DNA of 35,678 nt from Plakobranchus ocellatus (taxonomy: Eukaryota > Mollusca > Gastropoda > Plakobranchidae): positions 1,290,547 to 1,326,224 of the forward strand of contig BLXT01005315.1 of the NCBI GenBank assembly GCA_019648995.1, given 5' to 3'. Shown here piece after piece: positions 24,701 to 29,846 of this stretch. The translations under genes were made by a program, and so were the position numbers. The stretch's first letter is position 1. Every line of letters starts with the position of its first letter. The notes beneath the pieces are model-generated. The model worked only from the letters and a program-made list of their open reading frames with translations, was not told where the DNA came from and searched no databases.

Positions 24701-26541
24701 CATCAACCTTTCCGAGGTCTGCCCCCTAATTTTAAGATAATTTCAATCAACATCATCAACTTTAGTGCCTTGTTTGAGAGTGTCGGTGATAGTTTCCCTT
24801 AATTTTTCAAAAGAGTACAGAGATAAAATCAAAGATCTTTCCTTACTGCTGTCATAACATCATTCTTACTTGCTAGCAGTCTGAAGGCAACTGTAGACTT
24901 TGCTCATATGACTGGCCAAGACTTTTTGCACAATTGTCTCAGCAGCCGCCAAGCTTTTCGTCAAATCTAGGCGGACACGGGTCAGAATTTGTTCCAAACA
25001 TTTGAACACATTTGCAGTCTGTATAAATGAAAATTGAATGATCAAATGTAACAGCCATTTTTGCTCTCTGAAGAAAAACAGTTTGAAACAATTAAGGAAA
25101 GGAGGCAAAAATAGGAGGAAAAGGAGGCAATTGAGAGGAAAAGATGCATGCAATATTATCAACTCGTCACAAATTGAGCAGTTCATGCAAAAATGCATCT
25201 GCATTACATAGTAGGAATTATATTTTTAAGCTTGAATCCCCACTGTATGCTAATATTCACCCCTCAATCATGACAAAGTTTACATATTTTAGAAATAATT
25301 TTTTGCCATAATATCTTAATGTAGAATTTAATTTTCTTTTAAATTATTTTTTATTAATCAAATCAAAATTATTTAAGATTAGCAATGACATGAACTTAGC
25401 CAATAAGCAGACTAAGAAAGTGACATCTATATAGTAAGGTAGTTTTTTTGCACAGCTGCAGTGGGGTATTGCATTTTTAGCTCATAGATAGACTCAGTAC
25501 AGGTTTAATAAGTCGATAGCCGGTTTATATGATTCAAAGTGCAAAATTTAATAACAAAAGTTTTAAAGTCACAGACAATTATCTTTCCATGGCTTAGGAG
25601 ACATAAGTTCCAACCTTAGGACATAAATTTGGCTGAGTTTAAACATTCCCATTTTATCCATACTCACTCAAAAGTGATCACTATAAACATGTTAAATCTG
25701 AAATTGATAAAAGTGACCCTGTCTTGTTGCTCATACTTTAACCCTGTGAGGCTGGGTACTTTGGTTGCTTACGTCTGATGGTTTCAGTGCCGTTTCTGAT
25801 GGCTCCAGTAAAGCTAGAAGCTCTGCACAGGTGGGAGAACTTCTTAGGTATTTGGCAATGATATCAGGGCCTGGACATCCATCATCATGAGCCTCAGATG
25901 TGCGGATAAATTTTGTCAGTCCTAGAAAACAATAAACAGAACAATCCTAACCTCTAATCAAATATTTGGGGTTTTTTTTTTATTATAAACCAGAATCTAA
26001 TTACATTGAAAACAATCAAATGAAAATAGTATGGAATAAGTCTTATAATTGGACGAGAACAAATACTACAAAATATTTAATTCCGTTCTTCTTAAGCTTT
26101 TTCCCCTTCATTTTCCTGTCAAAATTTAAGTTTTTATGAGAAGGCAACTTAGCCAGGTGATCTGACTTTCTCATGTAAAAGTCATCCTATGCAATATTAT
26201 CTGGATGAGACAAGATATATTTTGTGTCACTTGAAACACTCCTGTCCTAATTTTGAAACCAACATATTATCAAACAAACTTCCAGGTTCCTCAGTCAAAG
26301 AGCAAAAGGACAAAAAGTCATTATAAATACTAAAAAAATTCTAATCCTGCTCACAACAGAACTCAATATTTACTCAGTCTCTTACTCTCTTACCTTCTTT
26401 TATTGTTTCTGGGTCTTGAAGAAGAAATTTAAATTCAATTTCCGTTATTGGCTTAAAAGGCTTGCCATCCTCCTCCTCCTGTGCTGTTGCGGTATCTTTG
26501 TCTCGTTTGCCAAAATCGTGTTTTTCTCCATCTTCAGCCAT
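677..26541 (-). CDS. URB1: URB1 (Npa1 family), 24 coding exons, 3' end outside window
   Basis: This is the N-terminal three quarters of the nucleolar pre-ribosomal-associated protein 1. In yeast and vertebrates the family acts in the nucleolus in early 60S subunit assembly, as a large alpha-helical scaffold. The 24 exons total 5,057 nt (about 1,685 codons); human URB1 is about 2,270 residues, so several C-terminal exons are missing to the left. Recognition rests on family-like blocks in the right order: an N-terminal helical region (NHMKL-like 'ASHMSK'), 'LCCSSKHGISFHD' near residue 330, 'VRHTYLELLLALVRK' near 470, 'FLAHCLSILVNNPTPYADR' near 770, and 'GAYGATLS' at the left end, which opens the C-terminal conserved region. 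Exon phases agree at all junctions but one (1797/2735). The start ATG is preceded by an in-frame TAG 9 nt upstream in genomic DNA. Identity is firm; individual borders were placed by eye. Confidence 0.95.
1571..1797 (-). CDS. URB1: URB1 exon 23
   Basis: Residues about 1574-1648: 'HLYKNPKLLELLSILAPVV', then 'TAQTVFQMCCNHTAFLEVM' and 'SEDHLEAK', aligning with the family's 'RDHTFLKTLLAAVQLLYS'. Acceptor aaccttttcag, donor AAAG|gttact. Its reading frame is one base out from exon 22 with canonical borders. Confidence 0.85.
2573..2700. repeat. degenerate (TCTA/ATCC)n simple repeat
   Basis: A 130-nt run built from ctatctatccatccctcc-like units, interrupted and decayed, inside the intron between exons 22 and 23. 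Confidence 0.65.
2735..2874 (-). CDS. URB1: URB1 exon 22
   Basis: Residues about 1527-1573: 'DQGFEGHKIKSQAVILCLAL', 'KHLSRLAAEKSRDEAW' and 'EDYLISVATKL'. The 'W.D.L.S' helix matches the family's 'DWQDFVKSGLK'. Acceptor cttgtatcag, apparent donor CTG|gtgagg, which ends in phase 0. Exon 23 needs two carried bases, so this junction is not resolved (see findings). Confidence 0.82.
3098..3172. repeat. GA-rich polypurine simple repeat
   Basis: Purine-rich (GAGG)n, (GGGAGAAA) and (GACA)4 units in the intron between exons 21 and 22; same composition as 292-392. Confidence 0.8.
3354..3482 (-). CDS. URB1: URB1 exon 21
   Basis: Residues about 1484-1526: 'DELFQESVILAAVSAITEK', then 'HYDLLLNCAQFCPFVANRL'. 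Acceptor caattttgccag, donor AAAG|gtgaga. The open frame continues beyond both borders into intron. Confidence 0.87.
4088..4216 (-). CDS. URB1: URB1 exon 20
   Basis: Residues about 1441-1483: 'GDSQSCIDALKNVALSHIQD', then 'GKDEMVALSLICSSAAKD'. It does not appear as a long open frame because it is short. Acceptor taatctttcag, donor GATG|gttagt. Phases agree with exons 19 and 21. Confidence 0.85.
5060..6368 (-). CDS. URB1: URB1 exon 19, very large exon
   Basis: Residues about 1005-1440, a single 1,309-nt exon starting 'IASVDKIVHLYGLTVEALMD'. A polar Ser/Lys-rich stretch (near residue 1035) is followed by helical hydrophobic runs ('LVVLHVLCLIRNVLKKC', 'VVTLLEHWSEVMAGKL', 'LTVEEFKPLFDLAFS') and 'VLTKVPQLLPACAECV'. 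The pattern suits a HEAT-like solenoid with a disordered insert. Acceptor atactttcag, donor GAAG|gtaaaa. This is the least conserved part of the protein; assignment rests on phase and order. The plus-strand frames inside it are shadows. Confidence 0.9.
6723..6959 (-). CDS. URB1: URB1 exon 18
   Basis: Residues about 926-1004: 'KPQTGISTLEPFLCGPFTS', 'FEKCWKQIQTELAKTVPAR' and 'LELGQVMLYMGEAFSFPDK'. Acceptor ttttttttcag, donor AAA|gtaagt, phase 0 at both ends (79 codons). Confidence 0.9.
7604..7764 (-). CDS. URB1: URB1 exon 17
   Basis: Residues about 872-925: 'ATGTKEYVSSVVVDLIHGL', 'SLACIAYYTGHIHHLCEG', then 'FLPSQ'. Acceptor acaatttttag, donor CAG|gtaaac, phase 0 out. The plus-strand frames over it (7571-7812) are shadows. 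Confidence 0.87.
8343..8525 (-). CDS. URB1: URB1 exon 16
   Basis: Residues about 811-871: 'LLMEDKELDRLVISTAKT', then 'GFALPVSPLILVALDQLSS', resembling the family's 'LTFPFSAVVPAALEARNKL'. Acceptor tctgtttcag, donor AAAG|gtctcc (weak). The frame stays open past the donor into low-complexity TCATCATC sequence, so the phase match to exon 17 decides the border. Confidence 0.86.
9114..9462 (-). CDS. URB1: URB1 exon 15
   Basis: Residues about 695-810: 'MLQSMDVFSGHGEELTIWL', a Ser/Lys-rich linker, then 'FLAHCLSILVNNPTPYADR' and an acidic tail 'GHDDSDERGVGIMSTKE'. The vertebrate counterpart reads 'GVFEHTWKELELWL' and 'LTLVANPYSYTD'. Acceptor gtttgatcag, donor GAAA|gtaaga. Confidence 0.93.
9485..9890. 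repeat. degenerate tandem repeat, about three copies of 110-150 bp
   Basis: Recurring landmarks mark the copies: 'tttatctctccctttct' or close variants (near 9520, 9675, 9830), 'atcagggttt.attggta' (9548, 9709) and 'ccattgctga/cattattga'. Unit lengths vary. It lies in the intron between exons 14 and 15 and is not coding. Confidence 0.65.
10131..10172. repeat. GGGA-rich polypurine tract
   Basis: A roughly 40-nt run of gagggagggaggaggg-type sequence in the intron between exons 14 and 15; a third polypurine tract of the kind at 292 and 3098. Confidence 0.7.
10299..10376 (-). CDS. URB1: URB1 exon 14
   Basis: Residues about 669-694: 'GVLEKLLFLAQHNNSFID', then 'ITVDLVSK'. Acceptor gattttgcag, donor AAG|gtaagg, 78 nt, phase 0 at both ends. 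With exon 15 it matches the family block 'YLLMKMF...LLIIKILRDTGVF'. The longer frame to 10592 is intron read-through. Confidence 0.87.
10971..11075 (-). CDS. possible optional URB1 exon between exons 13 and 14
   Basis: A 105-nt stretch encodes 'WIRNLYTLIKTNDLGNYG' and 'MRAMLSYFVKIIFLTKS', bounded by an acceptor-like ctgtttcag and a weak donor TCA|gttgca. Both ends are phase 0, so it can be included or skipped without breaking URB1. The family aligns well without it, and the donor is poor, but the composition looks coding. It could be a lineage-specific exon, an alternative exon or a decoy. The open frame itself runs on in both directions (10908-11126). Confidence 0.35.
11300..11628 (-). CDS. 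URB1: URB1 exon 13
   Basis: Residues about 559-668. Starts 'ALDQHACLLLEVLSFYQVL', has a Gly/Asp/Asn-rich acidic middle ('INIDGEANLGTEGAY') likely to be a flexible loop, and ends 'LYLLRLLAETDARTLSLGRE'. Acceptor aatttttgtag, donor GAG|gtaaga, phase 0. The next exon is either 10299-10376 directly or the optional exon at 10971-11075. Confidence 0.88.
12195..12455. repeat. degenerate tandem repeat, about 70 bp period
   Basis: Three to four decayed copies, each with 'ataatttcc(t)tgagagtaattt' or a variant, followed by 'agttatgg' and 'aatacatt.a'. AT-rich, intronic, not coding. Confidence 0.6.
12532..12649 (-). CDS. URB1: URB1 exon 12
   Basis: Residues about 520-558: 'GLPPVSHLFACVDKILAL', then 'VADVTVVKAVEAKLCV'. 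Acceptor tatttttcag, donor GTTG|gtaatt, one base carried into exon 13 (V-A-LDQ). Confidence 0.88.
13552..13716 (-). CDS. URB1: URB1 exon 11
   Basis: Residues about 465-519: 'HEDIRVRHTYLELLLALVRK' then 'LSPDSVESLKDLFTATVLK'. The 'VRHT..L.L...LV.K' helix matches the family's 'SVRHTALSLISVILKR'. Acceptor gtgccaccag, donor AAG|gtaaga. Phase 0 at both ends, so no exon need be hidden in the N gap between this and exon 10. Confidence 0.9.
13872..14011 (-). mobile_element. tRNA-derived SINE
   Basis: On the minus strand the element begins near 14011 with a tRNA-like head. The RNA polymerase III A box TGGCTCAGTGG is at 13990-14000 and the B box GGTTCGAGCCC ends at 13937, about 43 nt apart. A non-tRNA body follows ('GGGCCTGAAAGCCTGAGATC'-like) up to about 13872. 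The body recurs at 27274-27383 and a core piece at 22580-22602, which supports a dispersed family rather than a tRNA gene. It lies antisense to nothing and inside a URB1 intron in the same orientation as the gene. Confidence 0.8.
13990..14826. repeat. tandem array with internal assembly gap
   Basis: Units start with the SINE head (gccactgagccactgacgcc at 13990 and 14577), go on with repeated AT-rich 40-mers (agagaaaaagtaataaag, aaaacaatcacttcagta), and end with a segment 'aggattatgagtcttttcat...gtcaggctatatc' (14502-14560 and 14769-14826). The second full unit is about 255 bp. The first contains 194 N (14141-14334), an assembly gap that probably reflects collapsed copies. Open frames across the N run are artefacts. 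Confidence 0.8.
14141..14334. other. assembly gap (194 N)
   Basis: Unresolved bases inside the tandem array. The same AT-rich unit stands on both sides, so true length is unknown. Exon phases on both sides of this intron (15726 and 13716, both phase 0) argue that no URB1 exon is lost. Confidence 0.97.
15726..15869 (-). CDS. URB1: URB1 exon 10
   Basis: Residues about 417-464: 'LYTSLPDTPTFVVEKERK', then 'QKLVAMATVFCLPP' and 'LFTLNQSLK'. Acceptor ttcttcccag, donor AAG|gttagt, phase 0 at both ends (144 nt). Confidence 0.9.
16607..16802 (-). CDS. URB1: URB1 exon 9
   Basis: Residues about 351-416: 'GQNQLLSHFVLWLSKRMED', 'MVNILASNPDLV' and 'LEPRWSNSWAHLIDWLVS'. The last matches the family's 'IPRAKSTWLNNIKLLNKI'. 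Acceptor attttggcag, donor TCA|gtaggt (chosen because exon 10 starts in phase 0). Overlapping frames at 16597-16890 (+) and 16674-16859 (-) are shadows. Confidence 0.9.
17378..17526 (-). CDS. URB1: URB1 exon 8
   Basis: Residues about 302-350, with 'VADVADSFLQELCCSSKHG' and 'ISFHDKAVGTGSR', the clearest family signature in the window (vertebrate form: LMDLCCSLKHGINFYDASLGTFGR). Acceptor gtatttag, donor TCAAG|gtcggt. It is preceded by a 3.5 kb repeat-rich intron. Confidence 0.94.
17535..18410. repeat. 27-30 bp minisatellite, about 30 copies
   Basis: Units of the form 'gagaagatagataagactc' + 'tcaatacag' recur from about 17535 to 18410, with length drift and local sub-arrays in which a shorter 'cagaagatagataaga' unit dominates (18015-18210). 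It begins within 10 nt of the acceptor of URB1 exon 8. The 92-residue frame at 17669-17947 is the repeat read in one phase. Confidence 0.92.
18995..19150. mobile_element. piggyBac-type MITE (156 bp, TTAA target duplication)
   Basis: The ends are inverted repeats: ACAGGGATGCCAGT at 18995-19008 and ACTGGCATCCCTGA at 19137-19150. Directly outside each end stands TTAA (18991-18994 and 19151-19154), the target site of piggyBac-family elements. There is no coding capacity. A good terminal match and a perfect TTAA pair make this a convincing miniature element; the superfamily is inferred from the TTAA alone. Confidence 0.8.
19450..20918. mobile_element. segment bounded by 50 bp inverted repeats
   Basis: The left arm at 19450-19498 (AAAACATATGAAGGG, CAAGGGGAAAACAGCTGATG, cacattttgaca) is repeated, inverted and nearly identical, at 20869-20918. 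Arm similarity stops abruptly inside. A third, partial copy in the right-arm orientation is at 19680-19712 (gacatcagccattttcccctt). No flanking duplication is obvious and no transposase can be read; the 95-residue frame at 20671-20958 has no recognisable features and overlaps the right arm. It may be a non-autonomous DNA transposon or two opposed copies of a short repeat. Confidence 0.6.
21039..21176 (-). CDS. URB1: URB1 exon 7
   Basis: Residues about 256-301: 'VVKSTAISKTDKVKLFSE', then 'LRQLAELHQWQGPQAW'. It aligns with the family segment 'KVVHNKNITKTQKVRFF...LYNW'. Acceptor ttgtttgcag, donor CAG|gtttgc, phase 0 at both ends. An open frame without stops across this exon in another phase (21010-21201) is a shadow. 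Confidence 0.92.
21830..21912 (-). CDS. URB1: URB1 exon 6
   Basis: Residues about 228-255: 'FLHMTIAGLKYDAKEVVVD' and then 'VLLTLLDK', corresponding to the family's 'IFSSGIKEDRISTINILLSTL' helix. Short 83-nt exon; acceptor gtacttacag, donor AAG|gtttgt. Phases agree on both sides. Confidence 0.9.
22580..22602. repeat. short SINE-core fragment
   Basis: The string gggtccctgcagatctta is shared exactly with the SINE at 13958-13975. The rest of the element is not recognisable; this is a decayed remnant or a short conserved core. Confidence 0.45.
22713..22809 (-). CDS. URB1: URB1 exon 5
   Basis: Residues about 196-227: 'DEQDVRSCLVLLTLAFLV' and 'NSDASTVTFIVQQK', matching the family's 'YDVRQAYVQFALSFLIAGDDS' block. 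Acceptor acaaatgtag, donor AAAA|gtaagg, one base carried over. Confidence 0.9.
23450..23588 (-). CDS. URB1: URB1 exon 4
   Basis: Residues about 149-195: 'SNIIKSAISLLISMVML', then a basic tail 'LFRRRNRK'. Acceptor ttttataccag, donor AAG|gtaagc, phase 0 out. The first roughly 35 coding bases and the acceptor are the first copy of a three-copy tandem repeat that runs into the intron (23552-23715; see findings). Confidence 0.9.
23552..23715. repeat. three-copy tandem repeat covering a splice acceptor
   Basis: A unit of about 57-60 bp, 'atcaaaagacttattgcaga...gacctggtataaa', occurs at 23552-23606, 23607-23667 and 23668-23715. The first copy contains the 5' end and acceptor of URB1 exon 4; the other two are intronic and diverged, each keeping a cag-like acceptor remnant. 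Confidence 0.8.
23950..24390. repeat. degenerate repeat, about 90 bp period
   Basis: Copies share 'tttttatgagat.tt.c.acagc.aa' and 'gtcgtttcatat', then 'ctctgtcactcaaatg' (near 23985, 24250, 24330). They lie in the intron between exons 3 and 4 and have no coding signal; the frame at 24167-24388 is accidental. Confidence 0.6.
24870..25018 (-). CDS. URB1: URB1 exon 3 (Npa1 N-terminal helices)
   Basis: Residues about 100-148: 'TANVFKCLEQILTRVRLD' followed by 'ETIVQKVLASHMSKVYSCL'. This is one of the best-conserved stretches of the family (vertebrate form: FQVFEAILLR...NNHMKLICESL). Acceptor atttatacag, donor AGCAA|gtaaga. Confidence 0.93.
25773..25921 (-). CDS. URB1: URB1 exon 2
   Basis: Residues about 50-99, starting 'GLTKFIRTSEAHDDG' and ending 'LLALLEPSETALKPSD'. 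Acceptor gttttctag, donor GAC|gtaagc, phase 0 out. The protein continues smoothly from exon 1 (IKE-G-LTKF), as in the vertebrate family. Confidence 0.9.
26394..26541 (-). CDS. URB1: URB1 exon 1 (first certain coding exon)
   Basis: Encodes residues 1-49, beginning MAEDGEKHDFGKRDKD, an acidic/basic head, then a segment ending 'EFKFLLQDPETIKE' that matches the family's opening 'RFKALLKDPQTALKG' motif. The donor reads GAAG|gtaaga and leaves phase 1. The sequence just 5' (pyrimidine-rich, ending cctattag, then TTTGCA and the ATG) looks like a splice acceptor, so an upstream 5' exon is likely. The in-frame TAG before the ATG would lie in that intron. Confidence 0.88.
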
Positions 26542-27273
26542 TGCAAACTAATAGGTTTGAAAAAAAAATCTACTCCAGATTCATGAAAAATATAAACCAA
26601 GAATCAAAGGGTAAAATATGAAAAAGCTATTAAGAAATTTGTGTCATGGTTTCATGTAGACACCAATTGCCCCCTTACCACTGGAAAAATCAGTTTTTAT
26701 ATTGAGTGAATATTTTTATTTGTATTCTTAATAACATAAACTATGAAAGAGTAACAATTTAAACAAAACACTTTGTCTAGATCATGTATATATAATAAGT
26801 CCAACAACAATAAAATAAAAGGGTCATATCAATGAGATTGACAAAAACAAAAACAATATTTATTATATGGAGATTTTAAATGGTTTTTTGTTTGCCTTAC
26901 AAAATAACTTATTTTGCACTGATTCTGAACATCATCTCTTAAAGTCCCAGAGTCAACTTGCTGATGAGTGAAGATGAAAAGTGCTTAAAATTATCTCAAT
27001 AATGAACACTGCCATCCACAAGAGCACTAAGTATTTTTTCAGTTTTAACAGTAACGTCAGTGTTTTGTGAAGGATGAATCATTTTGTACCATGATTGACA
27101 GAGCTGGAAGATGAAGTTTTATCCTGTGCACACAAGCCAGCATTTTCCCTTGAGGTGCCATTCCTAGCTTACACTTTTCATTCTTGTTATTTGTGTGTTT
27201 GTTTTCATTTTACTTCGGCAAAGGTTGATGTGGCATAAAAATAGTATGACTATTTGGTATGATTTTTGTGCAT

Positions 27274-27383
27274 ATAGCCTGTCCAAAACAAAATGATTTC
27301 AGGCTTTCAGGCCCTTTAACAGGCCAGGCCATTGGTGGTGGGGCTCAAACCACAGCAGATCCTCAATGCGATCTCAAGATGGG
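27274..27383 (-). mobile_element. diverged copy of the SINE body
   Basis: Shares 'tttcaggctttcaggccct' and 'aggccagg' with 13893-13925, followed by a decayed B box (gggctcaaacc) at about the same distance. The tRNA-like A box is not recognisable. It lies upstream of URB1 exon 1, in the divergent intergenic region. Confidence 0.65.
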
Positions 27384-28521
27384 TTTAAAAACTGGAAAAA
27401 GATTTTTTTTTAAATAAGATAAGGAGCATGCCATACTTTAAGAAAAGTTAAAACATGAAGTATTTAGAAATTATTTTGAAAATTTTGGAGAAACTTCAAG
27501 AACCAACATTGATGAGGTAAAAATGTGAGTGAGATTTTGATTCTTAATTTAGATCTAGAACACCTATCAGGGAAAATTAAAAATGATTGATATCATGTAA
27601 TTCTTCCTCTAATTTGCTATTACTTCTTTGAACCTTGTGTGCCTTGAGTACATTAATTTATACATATAAAGAAAAAACAAATTTTTTTCAATACATTTTG
27701 TATTGTAGTAGATTTAATCAAACTTATCCTCGTCGGGACTCTTACTTACACTGCTGCTGTTGCCTTAAGTACTATAGTTATTATTAACAAGAGTTTTTTT
27801 TTTTTTTTTTACTCAAAGAATGACAAACTAAGTAGCAGGTCTTGTGTCTATAAATTATGATATATATTAGAATTAGCACACAGAAATCAATCTTCTTATA
27901 AATAGATCTTATATTTCTGGAACTTTTTGAGCTACTGTTGTTTATAAATTGAAAGAATGGTGCAGTGAATAAGAAGAGGAATAGATAAGGCGATATTGCT
28001 TTTGATATCCTATGGAGATGGGTAAGCCACTGTAATGATCTGGTCATTGCCTGGCAAATCTGACATTGAAAACCTGTTACTTTTTTCCCTCACACCCAGG
28101 AAGAAAACTTCAAAAGAATTTCCCTTTCATCATTCAGAATGACAAATGGCTCATCAGATTCAGTAATAATCTAGTAGTCACCCTCCCAATGGCCGTTTTT
28201 GTCTCCACAGTAATTTTTTTTTAAGCACTTCTAACAGATGTCACTGTTTGGGCCAGTGGCTGCATAATTTTAGTGGTAGATTTCCATGCCAGAGAACGAC
28301 AATCATTAATAATAATAATAAAACCATAATGACATAATTGCACTTTGTGAACAAGTATCTACTTAGATGTCATATTTGACAACTAAAATAAGTTATGCAT
28401 TTTCATATTTGATATTTTTGTCTCGTTCAAATAAAATTTATTACTACCCTAGGCTTCTTCAAGAAACATCAGCCATCTTGTGTGCAAAATTTTTTTCTCG
28501 GTCCAGTCAAAGTAGCCTTAC

Positions 28522-28554
28522 CTCAGGCTCTGCATCAGTTTCAGCTGAGATCAT
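28522..28554 (-). CDS. possible alternative first coding exon of URB1
   Basis: On the minus strand an ATG at 28554, preceded in frame by TGA, opens MISAETDAEPE and meets a strong donor CCTGAG|gtaagg. Spliced to the acceptor-like cctattag just before 26547, the frame would run in phase into TTT GCA ATG of URB1 exon 1. This would add an acidic 13-residue head. The short length makes chance likely. Confidence 0.25.
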
Positions 28555-29764
28555 TTTAATATAGCCTTCATTTTGTCAAAAAGAAATTCCAAAGAGGATT
28601 TAGTATGCCTGATACATGCAGAGCCTATATTAATTGTTTACAGGTAAAATACAATTCCACAGAGTCCAAAATTTTTTTGTTTAAGATATGTCACTTTTGG
28701 GTTGAGGCCTAATCTTACTTCATTACAAAAAACTGATGTTTTCTTGGATTCCTACCAACAAGATACACATTAGCTCAGCTGATGCAGTCATTCGACTATT
28801 AGTAAGTCAGGTGTCATCTGAGGGTTCCATCCATGTTTTCTGCACCTTCTCTTGTTTTTTACTTCATAATTAATGTTTACATTCATTCCCATCCAAAAAG
28901 TTCCAGCCCCGATATTCAAGAAACTATTAAAGAGTAATCCTTATCATCTGCAATCCCTTCAATTTACAGCTAGTTTTGTCTAGGCCTACCGATAATACTG
29001 ACAAAATGGAATGGCTTTAGTTGATAAGGTCTGATTTAGAAATAAAGTGCAAGAGATCTCAAGAAATTGTGTTTAAAGTTCAAACTACCACATTTTATTT
29101 CTAAATCGGACGAATCGACTAAAACTCACTTCATTTCGCCAGTGTTATGGGTTTCGTAGGGGCCACAGGTGGTAAGGATTACCAAAGAAAGTAGGCCTAT
29201 TGGAAACAAATTGAATTTTTCACTTTTATTTTATCTCACTATGGAGGTGGTTCTGCAATGCAGAAATACAAAATCTTGGCTTTTTGTTGCCTCTCTATTT
29301 AGTATGAATGACACATTCGCCGTGCCTGCCTAGCGAACGTGAGCTAAATCTTTAGTCGGACTGAAGAAGCACAAGGCGACAAGCAGGATGGGTTTGAGCG
29401 GGCTTGCTTAAGTTTTAGATTTCTGTCACCCAACAGTCAAGTAATGTTTCTGAACAAGTAATATAGGTTTAATCAAAGAATTCCGATTCGAATAAAAATG
29501 CTGATATAAAATACCTAATAAACGACTGCTAGGTTATATGTGATCAATAAGCACAGCATGTCATGTCTCTTGGTGTTGACAAGTTGTTTCTTTTACTTTC
29601 ACTTTCGATAACAGTTTTTCCGGTACGAAAAAAAAATTATTTTTAAAACTTTGTTATAAAACATCGATAGTTTTTAAAATGCTAAAAGTATTTTATCTTT
29701 CTTTTTCAAAACGAATGGAATGTCTTTTTATGTTTTAGATTTTATGATTTACCCTAATGGATGG

Positions 29765-29778
29765 GTTGCTATGGAATA
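29765..29778 (+). promoter_or_regulatory. RFX X-box-like site
   Basis: GTTGCTATGGAATA has a perfect left half (GTTGCT) of the X-box palindrome bound by RFX factors, a 2-nt spacer, and a partial right half (GGAATA against RRNAAC). Such sites sit shortly upstream of many ciliary genes in animals. It stands about 80 nt before the donor of the proposed first exon. Confidence 0.45.
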
Positions 29779-29784
29779 GCGTCT

Positions 29785-29846
29785 TGTAGTAACATTTAGC
29801 CCGTAGCAAGTTCAGTTTTCCGGTGCAGGTTTTCAGAACAAAATTG
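29785..29846 (+). other. probable non-coding first exon of the rightward gene
   Basis: A strong donor, AAAATTG|gtaagt, ends at 29846. A matching acceptor (ttttttttctatacctttaaag) stands two bases before the start codon at 31618, so the 5' leader would be spliced directly to ccATGg. The 5' end given is a guess; no TATA box is visible. Confidence 0.45.

Larger units (their letters stand above)
26542..29764. other. divergent intergenic / 5' region between the two genes
   Basis: Between the URB1 start codon and the X-box of the rightward gene lie the diverged SINE copy, a poly(T) run at 27787-27810 and an ATAATA run near 28307. GC content rises at 29300-29410 (cgccgtgcctgcctagcgaacg), a candidate promoter-proximal region for URB1. 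I see no further gene. Confidence 0.55.

Noticed and set aside
27784-28047. 87-residue minus-strand frame ending in poly-lysine
   Set aside because: The lysines come from a poly(T) run; no splice sites or similarity support it.
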